Notes under the pieces: generated by a model
The model's input: the letters and a program-made list of their open reading frames with translations, nothing else
Database searches by the model: none
What the model was told of the DNA's origin: nothing
Position numbers and translations under genes: made by a program
Shown: piece after piece, positions 25,665 through 34,017 of the stretch
Position numbering within the stretch: the first letter of the stretch is position 1
How the letters are laid out: each line of letters begins with the position of its first letter
Assembly (NCBI GenBank): GCA_003670925.1
Contig: QWQG01000246.1
Coordinates: forward strand, 1-59,105
Direction: 5' to 3'
DNA from: Planctomycetota bacterium
Lineage (GTDB): Bacteria > Planctomycetota > Planctomycetia > Planctomycetales > Planctomycetaceae
DNA length: 59,105 nucleotides

Positions 25665-27893
25665 GTGAATTACCGACGTTCGCTCCTGTTGCATTCGTCA
25701 GCCGTCCTTCTGTTGACCGGAGTGGTCATGCAGTCGATGGCTACCAAGACGGTACGCGCGGACGATGCTGCCGCAACTTCAATCGTTGATTTTCAAAACG
25801 ACCTGCAACCAATTTTTACGAGGCTGGGATGCAATAGCGGACCTTGTCATGGGAAGGCGCGCGGCCAAGGAGGTTTCCAGTTGTCGCTGTTGGGCTTTGA
25901 TCCGCAGCAGGACTATGACGCGATTACCAAAGAAGGCCGAGGGCGACGCATCTTTCCTGCCGCTCCAACGCACAGTCTGCTGCTTGCCAAACCGGCAGGT
26001 ACAGTTCCTCATGGTGGCGGACGACGACTGGGTGTGAACGGTCCTGAGTACCAAACAATGCTCAATTGGGTCCGCCAAGGGATGCCACGAAAGGCTCCTC
26101 ATGCACCGACATTGAAATCGATCACTGTCGCACCGTCGGCGATTGTTTCTGCTCCGCAGCAGACGCAGGCGCTTATTGTCACGGCACAATTCTCAGATGG
26201 CACAGAACGCGATGTGACGCGCCTGACAGCGTTTCAATCGAACGAAGCACCGATTGCGGCAGTGGATGAAACGGGACTTGTCACTGCAGGACAAATCACG
26301 GGTGGCGCGGCAATTATGGCGAGGTTCATGGGACAGATCGCAGTCTGCAACGTCTTGATTCCGCGGACGGAAACTATCGCGGCTGAAGTCTACGCTCAAC
26401 TGCCTCGCAACAACTTCATCGATGAACTGGTTTGGCGCAACCTTCAACGCTTGAATATCACACCGTCACCGGTCTGTGACGATCACACTTTTTTGCGACG
26501 CGCCACCACAGATATCTGTGGACGCATTCCGGACCCTGCTGAAGTGACTGCATTCCTTGCGGACTTGGCGTCTGACAAACGTGCGCGGCTGGTGGATCGC
26601 TTGTTGCTGGAACCCAGTTTCGCTGATCACTGGGCGAACAAATGGGTCGATCTCCTGCGACCGAATCCCTATCACGTCGGAATCAAAGCGACGTTCAACT
26701 ATGACCGCTGGATTCGCGCGTCGTTTCATGCACGCAAGCCTTGGGATCAGTTCGTGCGTGAACTGATTACAGCGCGAGGTAGCACATTTCACAACGGAGC
26801 GGTAACGATGTTCCGCGACCGTCGCGAGCCTGAAGAACTCACAACGCTGGTGAGTCAGTTGTTTGTAGGTGTGCGGCTCGAATGCACCAAGTGCCACCAT
26901 CATCCATTTGAAGTTTGGGGGCAGGATGATTTCTATAGTTTTGCGGCGTATTTCTCCCGCATAAATCGCAAAGGGACGGGGATTTCAGCACCAATTTCAG
27001 GGTCGGAGGAATTTGTTTTTGCCGGAACACAGGGCAGTGTGTCACATCCTGTGACGGGAGAAGTGATGAAACCACGTCCATTATTTGGCAAAGCGCCCGC
27101 ATCCATCGAGGGAGAAGATCAGCGGGATGCGTTGGCCGCATGGATCACTTCACCACAGAATCATTTGTTTGCTCAGGTGATGGCCAATCGCGTCTGGGCA
27201 GATTTGATGACACGGGGCTTTGTAGAACCGGTCGATGACATGCGGGCAACCAATCCACCAACGAACGGGCCGCTGTTGACGGCCCTCGGTGAACACTTCA
27301 GGGATTCCGGATTTTCGCTGACCGAGCTTGTCCGCGTCATTGCCAATTCACAGGCCTATCAACTGAGTTCGCTGCCGAATGATTCCAACGTCTCCGACAC
27401 TCGCAACTATTCGCGTCACTATCGCCATCGACTACGGGCGGAAGTCCTGCTCGACGCCGTGACCCAAGTGACCGGAATGGAACCAGAATTTGCCGCGATG
27501 CCACCGGATTCGTCCGCCAAGCAACTCTGGACGCACCGTTCGGATTCTCTCTTTCTTGATACCTTCGGTCGACCCGATCCGAATCAGAATCCACCGTGTG
27601 AGCGAACAACGGATTCAACAGTAGTGCAAAGTCTACATCTGATGAATTCAGACAAGCTGTATCACGATATTGGACACGACAGTGGGAAGGCACGAATACT
27701 GGCAAACAGTGAAAAGACAGCACCAGAGGTTTCTTCAGAACTGTATCGACTGGTCTTCGGACGTGAACCGACACCTGCTGAGACGGCCTTGGTGACGGAA
27801 CAACTTGCCGCTGAAGGCGCGATCCGCCGACAGGTGATTGAAGATCTTACATGGGCTATGGTGAATTCGGCTGAGTTTGTATTTCAGGACTAA
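25665..27893 (+). CDS. DUF1549/DUF1553 protein with CX4CH cytochrome-type domain
   Basis: A 742-residue secreted planctomycete protein. An N-terminal hydrophobic signal (LLLHSSAVLLLTGVVM) is followed by a cytochrome-c-like domain with LGCNSGPCHGKARGQGGF; here the heme-type motif is CX4CH rather than CXXCH. Next is a BIG2-like domain (SDGTERDVTRLTAFQSN, about residues 180-230). Then DUF1549 follows (NFIDELVWRNLQRLNI, DFLRRATTDICGRIP-like block, LVDRLLLEPSFADHW), then LECTKCHHHPFEVWGQDDFY with a CXXCH, and C-terminal DUF1553 (NRVWADLMTRGFVEPVDDMR, DTFGRPDP). The role is unknown; a redox or polymer-degrading periplasmic system is often proposed. It starts with GTG and heads an operon with DUF1501 and PPC genes. 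Confidence 0.9.
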   Translation: MNYRRSLLLHSSAVLLLTGVVMQSMATKTVRADDAAATSIVDFQNDLQPIFTRLGCNSGPCHGKARGQGGFQLSLLGFDPQQDYDAITKEGRGRRIFPAAPTHSLLLAKPAGTVPHGGGRRLGVNGPEYQTMLNWVRQGMPRKAPHAPTLKSITVAPSAIVSAPQQTQALIVTAQFSDGTERDVTRLTAFQSNEAPIAAVDETGLVTAGQITGGAAIMARFMGQIAVCNVLIPRTETIAAEVYAQLPRNNFIDELVWRNLQRLNITPSPVCDDHTFLRRATTDICGRIPDPAEVTAFLADLASDKRARLVDRLLLEPSFADHWANKWVDLLRPNPYHVGIKATFNYDRWIRASFHARKPWDQFVRELITARGSTFHNGAVTMFRDRREPEELTTLVSQLFVGVRLECTKCHHHPFEVWGQDDFYSFAAYFSRINRKGTGISAPISGSEEFVFAGTQGSVSHPVTGEVMKPRPLFGKAPASIEGEDQRDALAAWITSPQNHLFAQVMANRVWADLMTRGFVEPVDDMRATNPPTNGPLLTALGEHFRDSGFSLTELVRVIANSQAYQLSSLPNDSNVSDTRNYSRHYRHRLRAEVLLDAVTQVTGMEPEFAAMPPDSSAKQLWTHRSDSLFLDTFGRPDPNQNPPCERTTDSTVVQSLHLMNSDKLYHDIGHDSGKARILANSEKTAPEVSSELYRLVFGREPTPAETALVTEQLAAEGAIRRQVIEDLTWAMVNSAEFVFQD

Positions 27894-27942
27894 TTTGAGT
27901 GAAGCGACGCTGGCTGTTGGAAACTTTTTCAAGAAGTGACGT

Positions 27943-29286
27943 ATGAGAAACCGACCACGATGCGATGGATTTACGCGACGAAATTCGTTGCAGCTAGGAC
28001 TCGGCGCGCTGCTTGGTACAGGCTTCGTGGACAGCCTGCGCGTTGTTGCCGAATCGAAGCATGCAGGAAATGGGCCGACAGCGAAAGCAAATCGCTGTAT
28101 CCTAATCTGGATGGATGGTGGTCCGTCCCATTTTGAAACATTTGACCCAAAACCAGATGCACCGTTAGAATATCGGGGAGAGTTTTCCGACATTGAAACT
28201 GCGGTTCCCGGAGTTGCCTATTCGGAACACATGGGCAAACTGGCTGCGAGTTTGAACGACTACGCGATGATTCGATCAATTCGCCATGATCAAGGAAATC
28301 ACGGGGCCGGCAATCACTACATGACGACCGGTGCTCCGCCACGAATTCCAGTTGGCTGTGGTGCGTTTGTCAGTTTCCACCCCAGCATGGGTTCTGTCGT
28401 GGCCAAGGAATTGGGGAAAGACAATGGACTCCCGCCTTACTTCAGTATGCCTCAGATGGCACGCTCAGGTGGGCCTAGTTTTCTGGGTGCGAAGTATGCG
28501 CCATTTGTCGTTGGGGACGATCCTAATCAAGAAAAATTCAAGGTGCGTGATGTCGCATTGCCGCGAGATCTGACCGACATAAGATTTGGTTCGCGGACAA
28601 ACCTCCGGGCGCAGATCGACAAAATGGTCCGCATCAACGATGAGGCGGCCGGTGATCCGCTGCTGGCGTTCGATGCCTATTTCCAACAGGGACATGATCT
28701 CGTTACGTCGCCCGAGGCCCAGAAAGCATTTGATATTGAGCAAGAATCGCCGGAAATCCGCAGTAGCTATGGACGAAACGGTTTTGGCCAGCGTTGTTTG
28801 CTGGCCCGGCGACTGGTTGAAGCGGGCGTCCCGTTTGTGACTGTTTACGATGGCGGTTGGGATCATCACAGCGATATCTTTGGAGCATTGCGGAAACGCC
28901 TCCCGGACTGGGACAATTCCGTGGCGGCATTGATTCGGGATTTGAAAGAACGTGGCCTCTTAGAAACCACTTTGGTTGTCGCCCTCGGCGAATTCGGTCG
29001 CACGCCAAAATTGTCAACTCTGCCTGGCTCGTCAACGTCCGGTCGTGACCATTGGGCTAATGCTATGTCCGTGTTGATGGCGGGCGGTGGAACTCCGGGG
29101 GGCATTGTCGTGGGTGCGACGGATCGGAAGGGGTTTTCGGCAGTTGACCGCGTCCTTTCTCCGGAGAATTTCGTCTCCACGATTTATCACAAACTGGGCA
29201 TCGATCCCGGCAAGATCGTGTACACGCCGGAAGGTCGACCGACGCATCTGGTCAGTGATCCGACGCCGATTACGGAGCTGATCTGA
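27943..29286 (+). CDS. DUF1501 family protein, partner of DUF1549/1553
   Basis: A 447-residue DUF1501 protein with a twin-arginine signal (FTRRNSLQLGLGALLGTGFV). Family blocks are complete: CILIWMDGGPSHFETFDPKP, EHMGKLAASLNDYAMIRSI, GAGNHYMTTGAPPRIP, GFGQRCLLARRLVEAGVPFV, DGGWDHHSDIFG, LVVALGEFGRTPKLS, GRDHWANAMSVLMAGGG and KLGIDPGKIVYTPEGRP. It follows the DUF1549/DUF1553 gene by 49 bp and precedes the PPC-domain gene by 3 bp, the normal planctomycete arrangement. The two products are presumably exported separately (Sec and Tat) and act together in the periplasm. Confidence 0.92.
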   Translation: MRNRPRCDGFTRRNSLQLGLGALLGTGFVDSLRVVAESKHAGNGPTAKANRCILIWMDGGPSHFETFDPKPDAPLEYRGEFSDIETAVPGVAYSEHMGKLAASLNDYAMIRSIRHDQGNHGAGNHYMTTGAPPRIPVGCGAFVSFHPSMGSVVAKELGKDNGLPPYFSMPQMARSGGPSFLGAKYAPFVVGDDPNQEKFKVRDVALPRDLTDIRFGSRTNLRAQIDKMVRINDEAAGDPLLAFDAYFQQGHDLVTSPEAQKAFDIEQESPEIRSSYGRNGFGQRCLLARRLVEAGVPFVTVYDGGWDHHSDIFGALRKRLPDWDNSVAALIRDLKERGLLETTLVVALGEFGRTPKLSTLPGSSTSGRDHWANAMSVLMAGGGTPGGIVVGATDRKGFSAVDRVLSPENFVSTIYHKLGIDPGKIVYTPEGRPTHLVSDPTPITELI

Positions 29287-29289
29287 ACG

Positions 29290-30882
29290 ATGTGGCGCGC
29301 AAGTGAAGTCTGTAGGATCTGTGGCATCACGATCGTATTCAGCGGAGCATCTCTGGCTGGTGATCCGCCAGCTGTCGAGCGGCTGATTCCGCCGGGGGGC
29401 CAGCGCGGGATGACGGTGAATGTGCAACTGGTTGGAAAGCCTGGTGAAGGCGATCTACGAATTGTTAGCGACGACGATTCGATCGTGTTGACACCGAATG
29501 AAAAGAAGGATGCGGCCAGCGTCACGATCAGTGAAAACGCGAGGCTAGGAGTGCATTGGTTGCGGTTCTGCAATCCCGATGGCGCGACGGAGTTGAAGCC
29601 CTTTATTGTCGGCATGATTCCGGAAATAACAGAAACTGAACCCAACGCAAAAATCGCCGAGGCTAACTCGGTAGAACTGCCGTCTGTTACGATCAACGGG
29701 GTGTTGGAAAAATCAGGCGAGGTCGAGACGTTTGCCGTCACGCTCAGCAAGGGTCAGACGATCGTCTGTGCGTTGCAGGCAAATTTCATTATCGGTTCAC
29801 CGCTGGATGCAGTGCTGCAGATTGTAGATTCCCATGGGGCTGTGCTTGCACAAAATGACGATGACCTCAGTTTTGATCCACGCGTGACCTTCACAGCGCC
29901 GGACGACGGGAAATGGTTCGTACGCACGTTTGCATTTTCTGCCGTCCCTAACAGTACGATCGGTTTTGCCGGCGGCGCAGACTTTGTGTATCGACTCACC
30001 CTGACAACGGCCGCCGTCGTGGAACACACGGAGCCTGCTATGCGGTTTGCCAAAGATAATGACACATCACTGGCCGTTTTTGGTTGGAACATCGAGACCC
30101 CTGCGACTTCTTTAAATCGCGATCAGCAGGCACTGACGCAACCATACGCACTGCCATATTTCGTCCCGCGTTGCGACATTCCATCCATCGTTGAATCACA
30201 GTTGCCGGCCGATCGAATGCTAACGCTTCCAGTCGCGGTGACCGGACGGGTGACGACAACCGACGATGTCGTGTTTCTGTTGAACGCCAGCATCTCGCAG
30301 AAGTTGAGTTTGAGTGTTCACGCCCAACGCATTGGTTCGATGCTGGATCCCGTCTTGATAGTGAAAGATAGTCAAGGCATGGTAATCCACGAGCACGATG
30401 ATCTCAGCGGCGATAACCGCGACGCTGAGTTGCATCTCACGATACCCGCCGATGGACAATATCGCGTCATTATCCGCGACCGGTTCCAAAATATGGGTGA
30501 TCGCTGTTTCTACCTGCTTCACTGCGAAGAAACCCACGCGATGTACGCCGCCACGCTGGCGGCGACAACTGGCACGCTCAATCCGGACAAGCCGCTCGAA
30601 ATTCCGATCACGTTCGAACGGAAGCACGGTTTTGCCGAACCGGTGGATATTCGAGTGGAAGGGCTTCCTGCCGGAGTGACATTTGAATGTTTGCGTTCAG
30701 AAAAAGACGGTGAGACGGCAAAGTCCGTAATCCTGAAAATCAGCGGGACAGCGGCAGCGGCGTTTCAAGGCCCAATTCGGATCGTGGCTGAATCTGCAGA
30801 ATCAAAGCACATGCAGCCGGTGACATTTCTCACTCCGGACAAAACGCAGATCGCCGAGTACTGGTTGACTGTTCCGAAGTAG
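29290..30882 (+). CDS. PPC-domain (bacterial pre-peptidase C-terminal) protein
   Basis: A 530-residue all-beta secreted protein. After a short N-terminal hydrophobic stretch there are repeated beta-sandwich modules. VNGVLEKSGEVETFAVTLSK-type strands (about residues 135-160) and DAVLQIVDSHGAVLAQNDDD are the hallmark of the pre-peptidase C-terminal (PPC) domain, and LDPVLIVKDSQGMVIHEHDD (about 350) is a second copy. The first 110 residues (IPPGGQRGMTVNVQLVG) look like an additional Ig-like domain. No catalytic domain was found. It starts 3 bp after the DUF1501 stop, and the operon ends here. It probably binds or scaffolds a substrate for its neighbours (inference). Confidence 0.8.
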   Translation: MWRASEVCRICGITIVFSGASLAGDPPAVERLIPPGGQRGMTVNVQLVGKPGEGDLRIVSDDDSIVLTPNEKKDAASVTISENARLGVHWLRFCNPDGATELKPFIVGMIPEITETEPNAKIAEANSVELPSVTINGVLEKSGEVETFAVTLSKGQTIVCALQANFIIGSPLDAVLQIVDSHGAVLAQNDDDLSFDPRVTFTAPDDGKWFVRTFAFSAVPNSTIGFAGGADFVYRLTLTTAAVVEHTEPAMRFAKDNDTSLAVFGWNIETPATSLNRDQQALTQPYALPYFVPRCDIPSIVESQLPADRMLTLPVAVTGRVTTTDDVVFLLNASISQKLSLSVHAQRIGSMLDPVLIVKDSQGMVIHEHDDLSGDNRDAELHLTIPADGQYRVIIRDRFQNMGDRCFYLLHCEETHAMYAATLAATTGTLNPDKPLEIPITFERKHGFAEPVDIRVEGLPAGVTFECLRSEKDGETAKSVILKISGTAAAAFQGPIRIVAESAESKHMQPVTFLTPDKTQIAEYWLTVPK

Positions 30883-31003
30883 CTTGACTTGTCGCTGAGA
30901 GTCAATGGTTTCTGGACGGTCGTCGTCATACACTTGGCAGCGCGCTGCTGAATGCGGTAGCTGCTGAGAAGGCCAATGACATCTTCAACGCGAAATCATC
31001 TTC

Positions 31004-31786
31004 ATGCGACCTTGGATACTTGCGGAAACAAACTTTGGACATGTCAAAGATTGCGAATACTCAGTAGCCGTGCTGCCGATGGGGGCGACTGAGCCGCATA
31101 ATCTGCACTTACCATACGGAACTGACACATTTGAAGCCGAAGCGATTGGATCGCGTGTGTGTGAAGCTGCGTGGAAGCAGGGAGCGAAAGTTGTCTTGCT
31201 GCCCACGATTCCGTACGGCACGGAAACGAACCAATCGGAGTTTCGGCTGTCGATGAACCTGAACCCGTCCACGCTAGGGCTCGTCATTCAGGATCTCGTG
31301 GAATCACTCGACGGACACGGCATCCATAAGCTCTTAATTCTGAACAGTCACGGCGGCAATGAATTCAAGCCATTGTTGCGAGAGTTGTATGGCACGACCA
31401 ACGTGCAGCTCTTCCTGTGTGATTGGTTTCGTGGCTTGTCGGCAGACGTGAAAAAGACAATCTTTGAAGAGGTCGACGATCACGCGGGCGAAGTGGAAAC
31501 ATCGCTGGCCTTGGCGTATTTTGGACATTTGGTCAACAGGCAAGCGGATGGCACGCTGATCGCTGACAACGGCGAAACTGCATCTACGCGACTCGACGCC
31601 GTCAATCAGGGTTGGGTTTCAATCACGCGTCCGTGGCACCTGCTCACGACAAACACGGGTGCTGGAAATCCGCATGCGGCCACCGCAGCAAAAGGCGAGA
31701 AATTGATGCAGACAATGGTCGAGCGTCTTTCCGTGTTTCTGGTGGATCTTGCCAAAACGGAACTCGATGAGCAATTCCCGTTTTGA
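31004..31786 (+). CDS. Creatininase-family amidohydrolase
   Basis: A 260-residue protein of the creatininase/MftE family. Metal ligands are in VLPMGATEPHNLHLPYGTDT (Glu, His, Asp), LILNSHGGNEF (His) and DDHAGEVETSLAL (Glu). Family members hydrolyse cyclic amides or release the peptide remnant in mycofactocin processing; which applies here cannot be told, and no mycofactocin genes are present. It lies 121 bp after the PPC gene and 90 bp before the J-domain-like gene, in the same direction. Confidence 0.87.
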   Translation: MRPWILAETNFGHVKDCEYSVAVLPMGATEPHNLHLPYGTDTFEAEAIGSRVCEAAWKQGAKVVLLPTIPYGTETNQSEFRLSMNLNPSTLGLVIQDLVESLDGHGIHKLLILNSHGGNEFKPLLRELYGTTNVQLFLCDWFRGLSADVKKTIFEEVDDHAGEVETSLALAYFGHLVNRQADGTLIADNGETASTRLDAVNQGWVSITRPWHLLTTNTGAGNPHAATAAKGEKLMQTMVERLSVFLVDLAKTELDEQFPF

Positions 31787-31876
31787 GGGCAACCGCGTCG
31801 CTTGTCTGCGATTCTGGGACGTGTTATACCGCACGCGGCGAAAGCTTCTTGTCCCGGCCCAATCAGGAGTCCTTGT

Positions 31877-32902
31877 GTGGCTGAAATCGACGTCTATAAA
31901 GAGTGGCTGGGAATTCCGGAAGGGACGCGTCCGCCGGATCACTACACGCTCCTGCGTCTGCTGCAATTTGAGGACGACATGGAGAAAATCCGCACGAACT
32001 ATCGCAAGCTCAACGCTCATGTGCGTAAGTATTCGATGGGACAGTACCTGCTCCAATCGCAAGAACTACTCAATGAAATGGCAAAGGCCATGTTGTGCCT
32101 GACCGACCCAGATGGCAAGCGCGAGTACGATCAGAGTCTCGGGCGTGAACCATCAGCAACAAACGATGATGAACCGCAGACGGTGCTGGAGTACCTCATT
32201 GCCAAAGCTCTCGTCAAACGCTCACAGGTGTCGGAAATCGAGCACTTTGCCGAAGCGCGCGGGTTAAATCATCGCGATGCCGTAATTCAAATGAAACTCG
32301 TGGAGCCTGTCGAAGCGACGCGTGCCCTTGCAATCGAGTTGCGGTTGCCGTTCGTCGATTTGGAAGACATGCTACCGGAAGACAGTGTGCTCGATATGAT
32401 CCCGCGTCGCGTCGTGAAGAAGCACTCCTGCTTGCCCCTGTTCGAAGATCGCGGACTGATGCTAGTCGCTTGTATCGATGAACCCAGCCCGGCATTGGAG
32501 GACGAAATTCGGATCCGCTGCGGTCACCCGATGCGCGCCGTCCTTGCAGTGCCGCGGGCTGTCAATCAGGCCATTGCAAAATACTACGCTCCCGGCATGC
32601 GCGACGAATCTACGGCGGCTGAGGAGCCAGAAGAGAAAACTTCAGCAAAAGGCAGCAAGCCAGCAAAGACAAAGGTCGAAAAGCCGAAAATTGCGGCCAA
32701 GAGCAAGTCCAGTGCGTTGTCGGCTGATGAACGCAAACAGCGGATGCAAATAAGCTTGATTGCGATTTGTTGGGCCACGATTGGCACCGTCGCTGTATTA
32801 TATTTAGCACATGGTCAAAAAAATTCGCCATGGGATATTCCTGTGGGCATTGTCGTCGGCGCAATCGTGGGGGGGATTTTGAAAGCCAGATACTGGAAGT
32901 AG
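31877..32902 (+). CDS. J-domain-like / MshEN fusion membrane protein
   Basis: This 341-residue protein combines three parts. Residues 1-90 (VYKEWLGIPEGTRPPDHYTL, IRTNYRKLNAHVRKYSMG, LLNEMAKAMLCLTDPDGKRE) follow the pattern of a J domain but lack HPD. Residues about 105-235 (VLEYLIAKALVKRSQVSEIE, LAIELRLPFVDLEDMLPED, IPRRVVKKHSCLPLFEDRGL) are an MshEN/GspE N-terminal domain, which in type II secretion and pilus ATPases binds cyclic-di-GMP or partners. After a Lys/Ala-rich linker there are two hydrophobic segments (about 294-310 and 320-334). The ORF is open from 31802, but GTG 31877 follows AGGAG (31865-31869) and is preferred. There is no ATPase domain. Confidence 0.72.
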   Translation: MAEIDVYKEWLGIPEGTRPPDHYTLLRLLQFEDDMEKIRTNYRKLNAHVRKYSMGQYLLQSQELLNEMAKAMLCLTDPDGKREYDQSLGREPSATNDDEPQTVLEYLIAKALVKRSQVSEIEHFAEARGLNHRDAVIQMKLVEPVEATRALAIELRLPFVDLEDMLPEDSVLDMIPRRVVKKHSCLPLFEDRGLMLVACIDEPSPALEDEIRIRCGHPMRAVLAVPRAVNQAIAKYYAPGMRDESTAAEEPEEKTSAKGSKPAKTKVEKPKIAAKSKSSALSADERKQRMQISLIAICWATIGTVAVLYLAHGQKNSPWDIPVGIVVGAIVGGILKARYWK

Positions 32903-33051
32903 GCGGCATGTTGCCTGTGAAATGAAAATTGTTTTATCACCTCAAAGTGTTCGTGAGCAAAAGAGGCAGACTGTGGGTGACGAAGTCAGACAGGTCGCGG
33001 GCTGTCGATTTTGCCTCGATTCTCTAAAACACCTCAACAAAGTTTTTACTT

Positions 33052-34017
33052 GTGACAGCACTGAATCCGAATGAGTTGGCATTGCGCGTCAACGAACTGC
33101 GTCAACGCGCCCTCCATGCTGTCGCGCAGGTCGTCGTGGGCCTGAACGATGTCACGGACCAAATGTTGATGGCGCTTGTCGCGGGCGGTCACGTGCTCCT
33201 CGAGGGAGTCCCCGGGACAGCCAAGACGACGTTATGTCGGACTTTTTCAACAGTACTTGGAATTCATTTCGAACGAGTCCAGTTCACGCCGGATCTCTTG
33301 CCATCCGACGTCACGGGAACGCAAGTCCTCGACCGTCAGACCAGTGACTTCGTACTCCGAAAAGGTCCGGTCTTCTGTCAGCTTTTGCTTGCCGACGAAC
33401 TGAATCGCGCCCCTGCCCGAACGCAGTCTTCACTATTGGAAGCCATGCAAGAACGTCAAGTGACGATTGAAGGCAAGACGTTGCCGTTGCCGCTACCATT
33501 TATGGTGCTGGCGACGCAAAATCCCATTGAACAGGAAGGGGTGTACCGCCTGCCCGAAGCGCAATTGGACCGATTTCTGTTTCGCATTCATGTCGGCTAT
33601 CCGGAACGTGATCAGGAAGTGGAAATGCTGGAGCTCCACAGTCGGCAGGCGGTGAAACCCACGGCCGTCACGACGGCGGGCGAGATTTTATTGATTCAGC
33701 AACAACTGGATTCTGTTTTTGGATCACGTGAGTTACAGGAATACATCATCGATCTAGTCCGCCAGAGTCGCCAGCATCCGGACCTTGCGTTGGGAGCTAG
33801 TCCGCGTGCTGCCATCAATCTGATGAAAGCCGGACGCGCTCATGCGTTGCTTTCGGGGCGAGGATATCTGACGCACGAGGACATTCAGGCCGTGTGCCTG
33901 CCGGTTTTAGCTCACCGACTGATCATGCGTCCGGAGGCAGAAATGGACGGACGGTCGGTCGCGAGCGTCATCGCTGCCATCATTCGTTCAGTTCCCGTCC
34001 TGCAGGATCGACGCTGA
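33052..34017 (+). CDS. MoxR-family AAA+ ATPase
   Basis: A 321-residue MoxR ATPase, a chaperone-like AAA+ protein that acts with DUF58/vWA partners. Walker A is GVPGTAKTT (about residues 53-61), the MoxR-specific LPSDVTGTQVL and GPVFCQLLLADELNRAPART (Walker B) follow, then VLATQNPIEQEGVYRLPEAQ with sensor 1, and SPRAAINLMKAGRA with sensor 2. It starts with GTG at 33052. Its TGA shares the final A with the ATG of the DUF58 gene (TGATG), which indicates translational coupling. It heads a four-gene operon. Confidence 0.94.
   Translation: MTALNPNELALRVNELRQRALHAVAQVVVGLNDVTDQMLMALVAGGHVLLEGVPGTAKTTLCRTFSTVLGIHFERVQFTPDLLPSDVTGTQVLDRQTSDFVLRKGPVFCQLLLADELNRAPARTQSSLLEAMQERQVTIEGKTLPLPLPFMVLATQNPIEQEGVYRLPEAQLDRFLFRIHVGYPERDQEVEMLELHSRQAVKPTAVTTAGEILLIQQQLDSVFGSRELQEYIIDLVRQSRQHPDLALGASPRAAINLMKAGRAHALLSGRGYLTHEDIQAVCLPVLAHRLIMRPEAEMDGRSVASVIAAIIRSVPVLQDRR

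Noticed and set aside
33894-34016. Upstream extension of the DUF58 gene
   Set aside because: It lies inside moxR; the TGATG start-stop overlap at 34017 gives the natural start.
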